From Bacteroidales bacterium UBA1266 (GTDB lineage: Bacteria; Bacteroidota; Bacteroidia; Bacteroidales; WCHB1-69), in assembly GCA_002308135.1 (NCBI GenBank), contig DBVK01000101.1, positions 1-7,059 of the forward strand: 7,059 bases of DNA, in the 5' to 3' direction. This document shows, piece after piece, positions 6,981 through 7,059 of the stretch. How positions within the stretch are numbered: position 1 is the stretch's first letter; every line of letters starts with the position of its first letter. The notes beneath the pieces are model-generated. The model was not told the origin of the DNA. It made no database searches and worked only from the letters and a program-made list of their open reading frames with translations. A program made the position numbers and the translations under genes.

Positions 6981-7059
6981 CGTTAAGGAGGGTTTAGGGT
7001 GTGTAGAGACGCAATACATTGCGTCTTTCTTGTATTTGTTAAGGTGTTTAAGAAATGTG
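6981..7059 (+). repeat. imperfect direct repeat, copy B (runs to window end)
   Basis: This is the second copy of the unit at 6876-6962: CGTTAAGGAG, then AGGGTGTGTA (6996-7005), then a palindrome (7005-7028), then TGTATTTGTTAAGG. It lacks the extra 10 bases of copy A. The window stops while the similarity continues, so the array may hold further copies to the right. Confidence 0.75.
7005..7028. repeat. palindromic hairpin B
   Basis: AGACGCAAT (7007-7015) and ATTGCGTCT (7018-7026) form a perfect 9-bp inverted repeat with two bases between. One G-U and one A-U pair can extend it outward on RNA. The left arm GTAGAGACGCAAT looks like half of a dispersed intergenic palindrome (GTAGAGACGCAAT/ATTGCGTCTCTAC type) that I recall from Bacteroidota and some other bacterial genomes. 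That recall is unverified. The downstream TTTCTT is only weakly terminator-like. Confidence 0.65.

Noticed and set aside
6876..7059. CRISPR array
   Set aside because: There are only two imperfect copies, similarity runs through most of the unit rather than alternating repeat and unique spacer, and no cas genes are present.

Overview
The window looks like chromosomal DNA of a Bacteroidota bacterium, probably a gut-type Bacteroidales. The protein families say so: a PqqL-type M16 zinc protease, a large AsmA-like envelope protein with a WDILKP-type motif, and a histidine kinase with the AHQLGTPLSAL H-box and QPGFTTKKRGWG motif I associate with this phylum. Base composition is moderate by eye, with a more A/T-rich intergenic tail. 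I cannot name the genus.

Layout: (1) Bases 1-2586, plus strand, hold the 3' nine-tenths of the M16 protease gene. The window opens inside the zinc-binding HxxEH motif, at its Glu-His. (2) After 15 bp, 2602-5259 on the plus strand encode an 885-residue AsmA-like protein that starts at GTG behind a good Shine-Dalgarno sequence. The two genes are probably one transcription unit, and both products should act in or facing the cell envelope. (3) After 27 bp, the convergent gene 5287-6810 on the minus strand encodes a 507-residue two-TM sensor histidine kinase with all the catalytic boxes. No response regulator is present. (4) The last 249 bp (6811-7059) hold no gene. They contain two imperfect direct copies, 105 bp apart, of a unit built around a short palindrome (GACGCAAT...ATTGCGTC type), plus two small 8-bp tandem repeats.

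The genes are ordinary for the phylum, and I see no evidence of a wholly new multi-gene system. The observations most worth following are the repeat-rich tail, an apparent internal duplication in the kinase's extracytoplasmic sensor region, and Gln instead of an acidic residue just after the kinase's phospho-acceptor His. The many other long open frames on opposite strands are shadows of these three genes.
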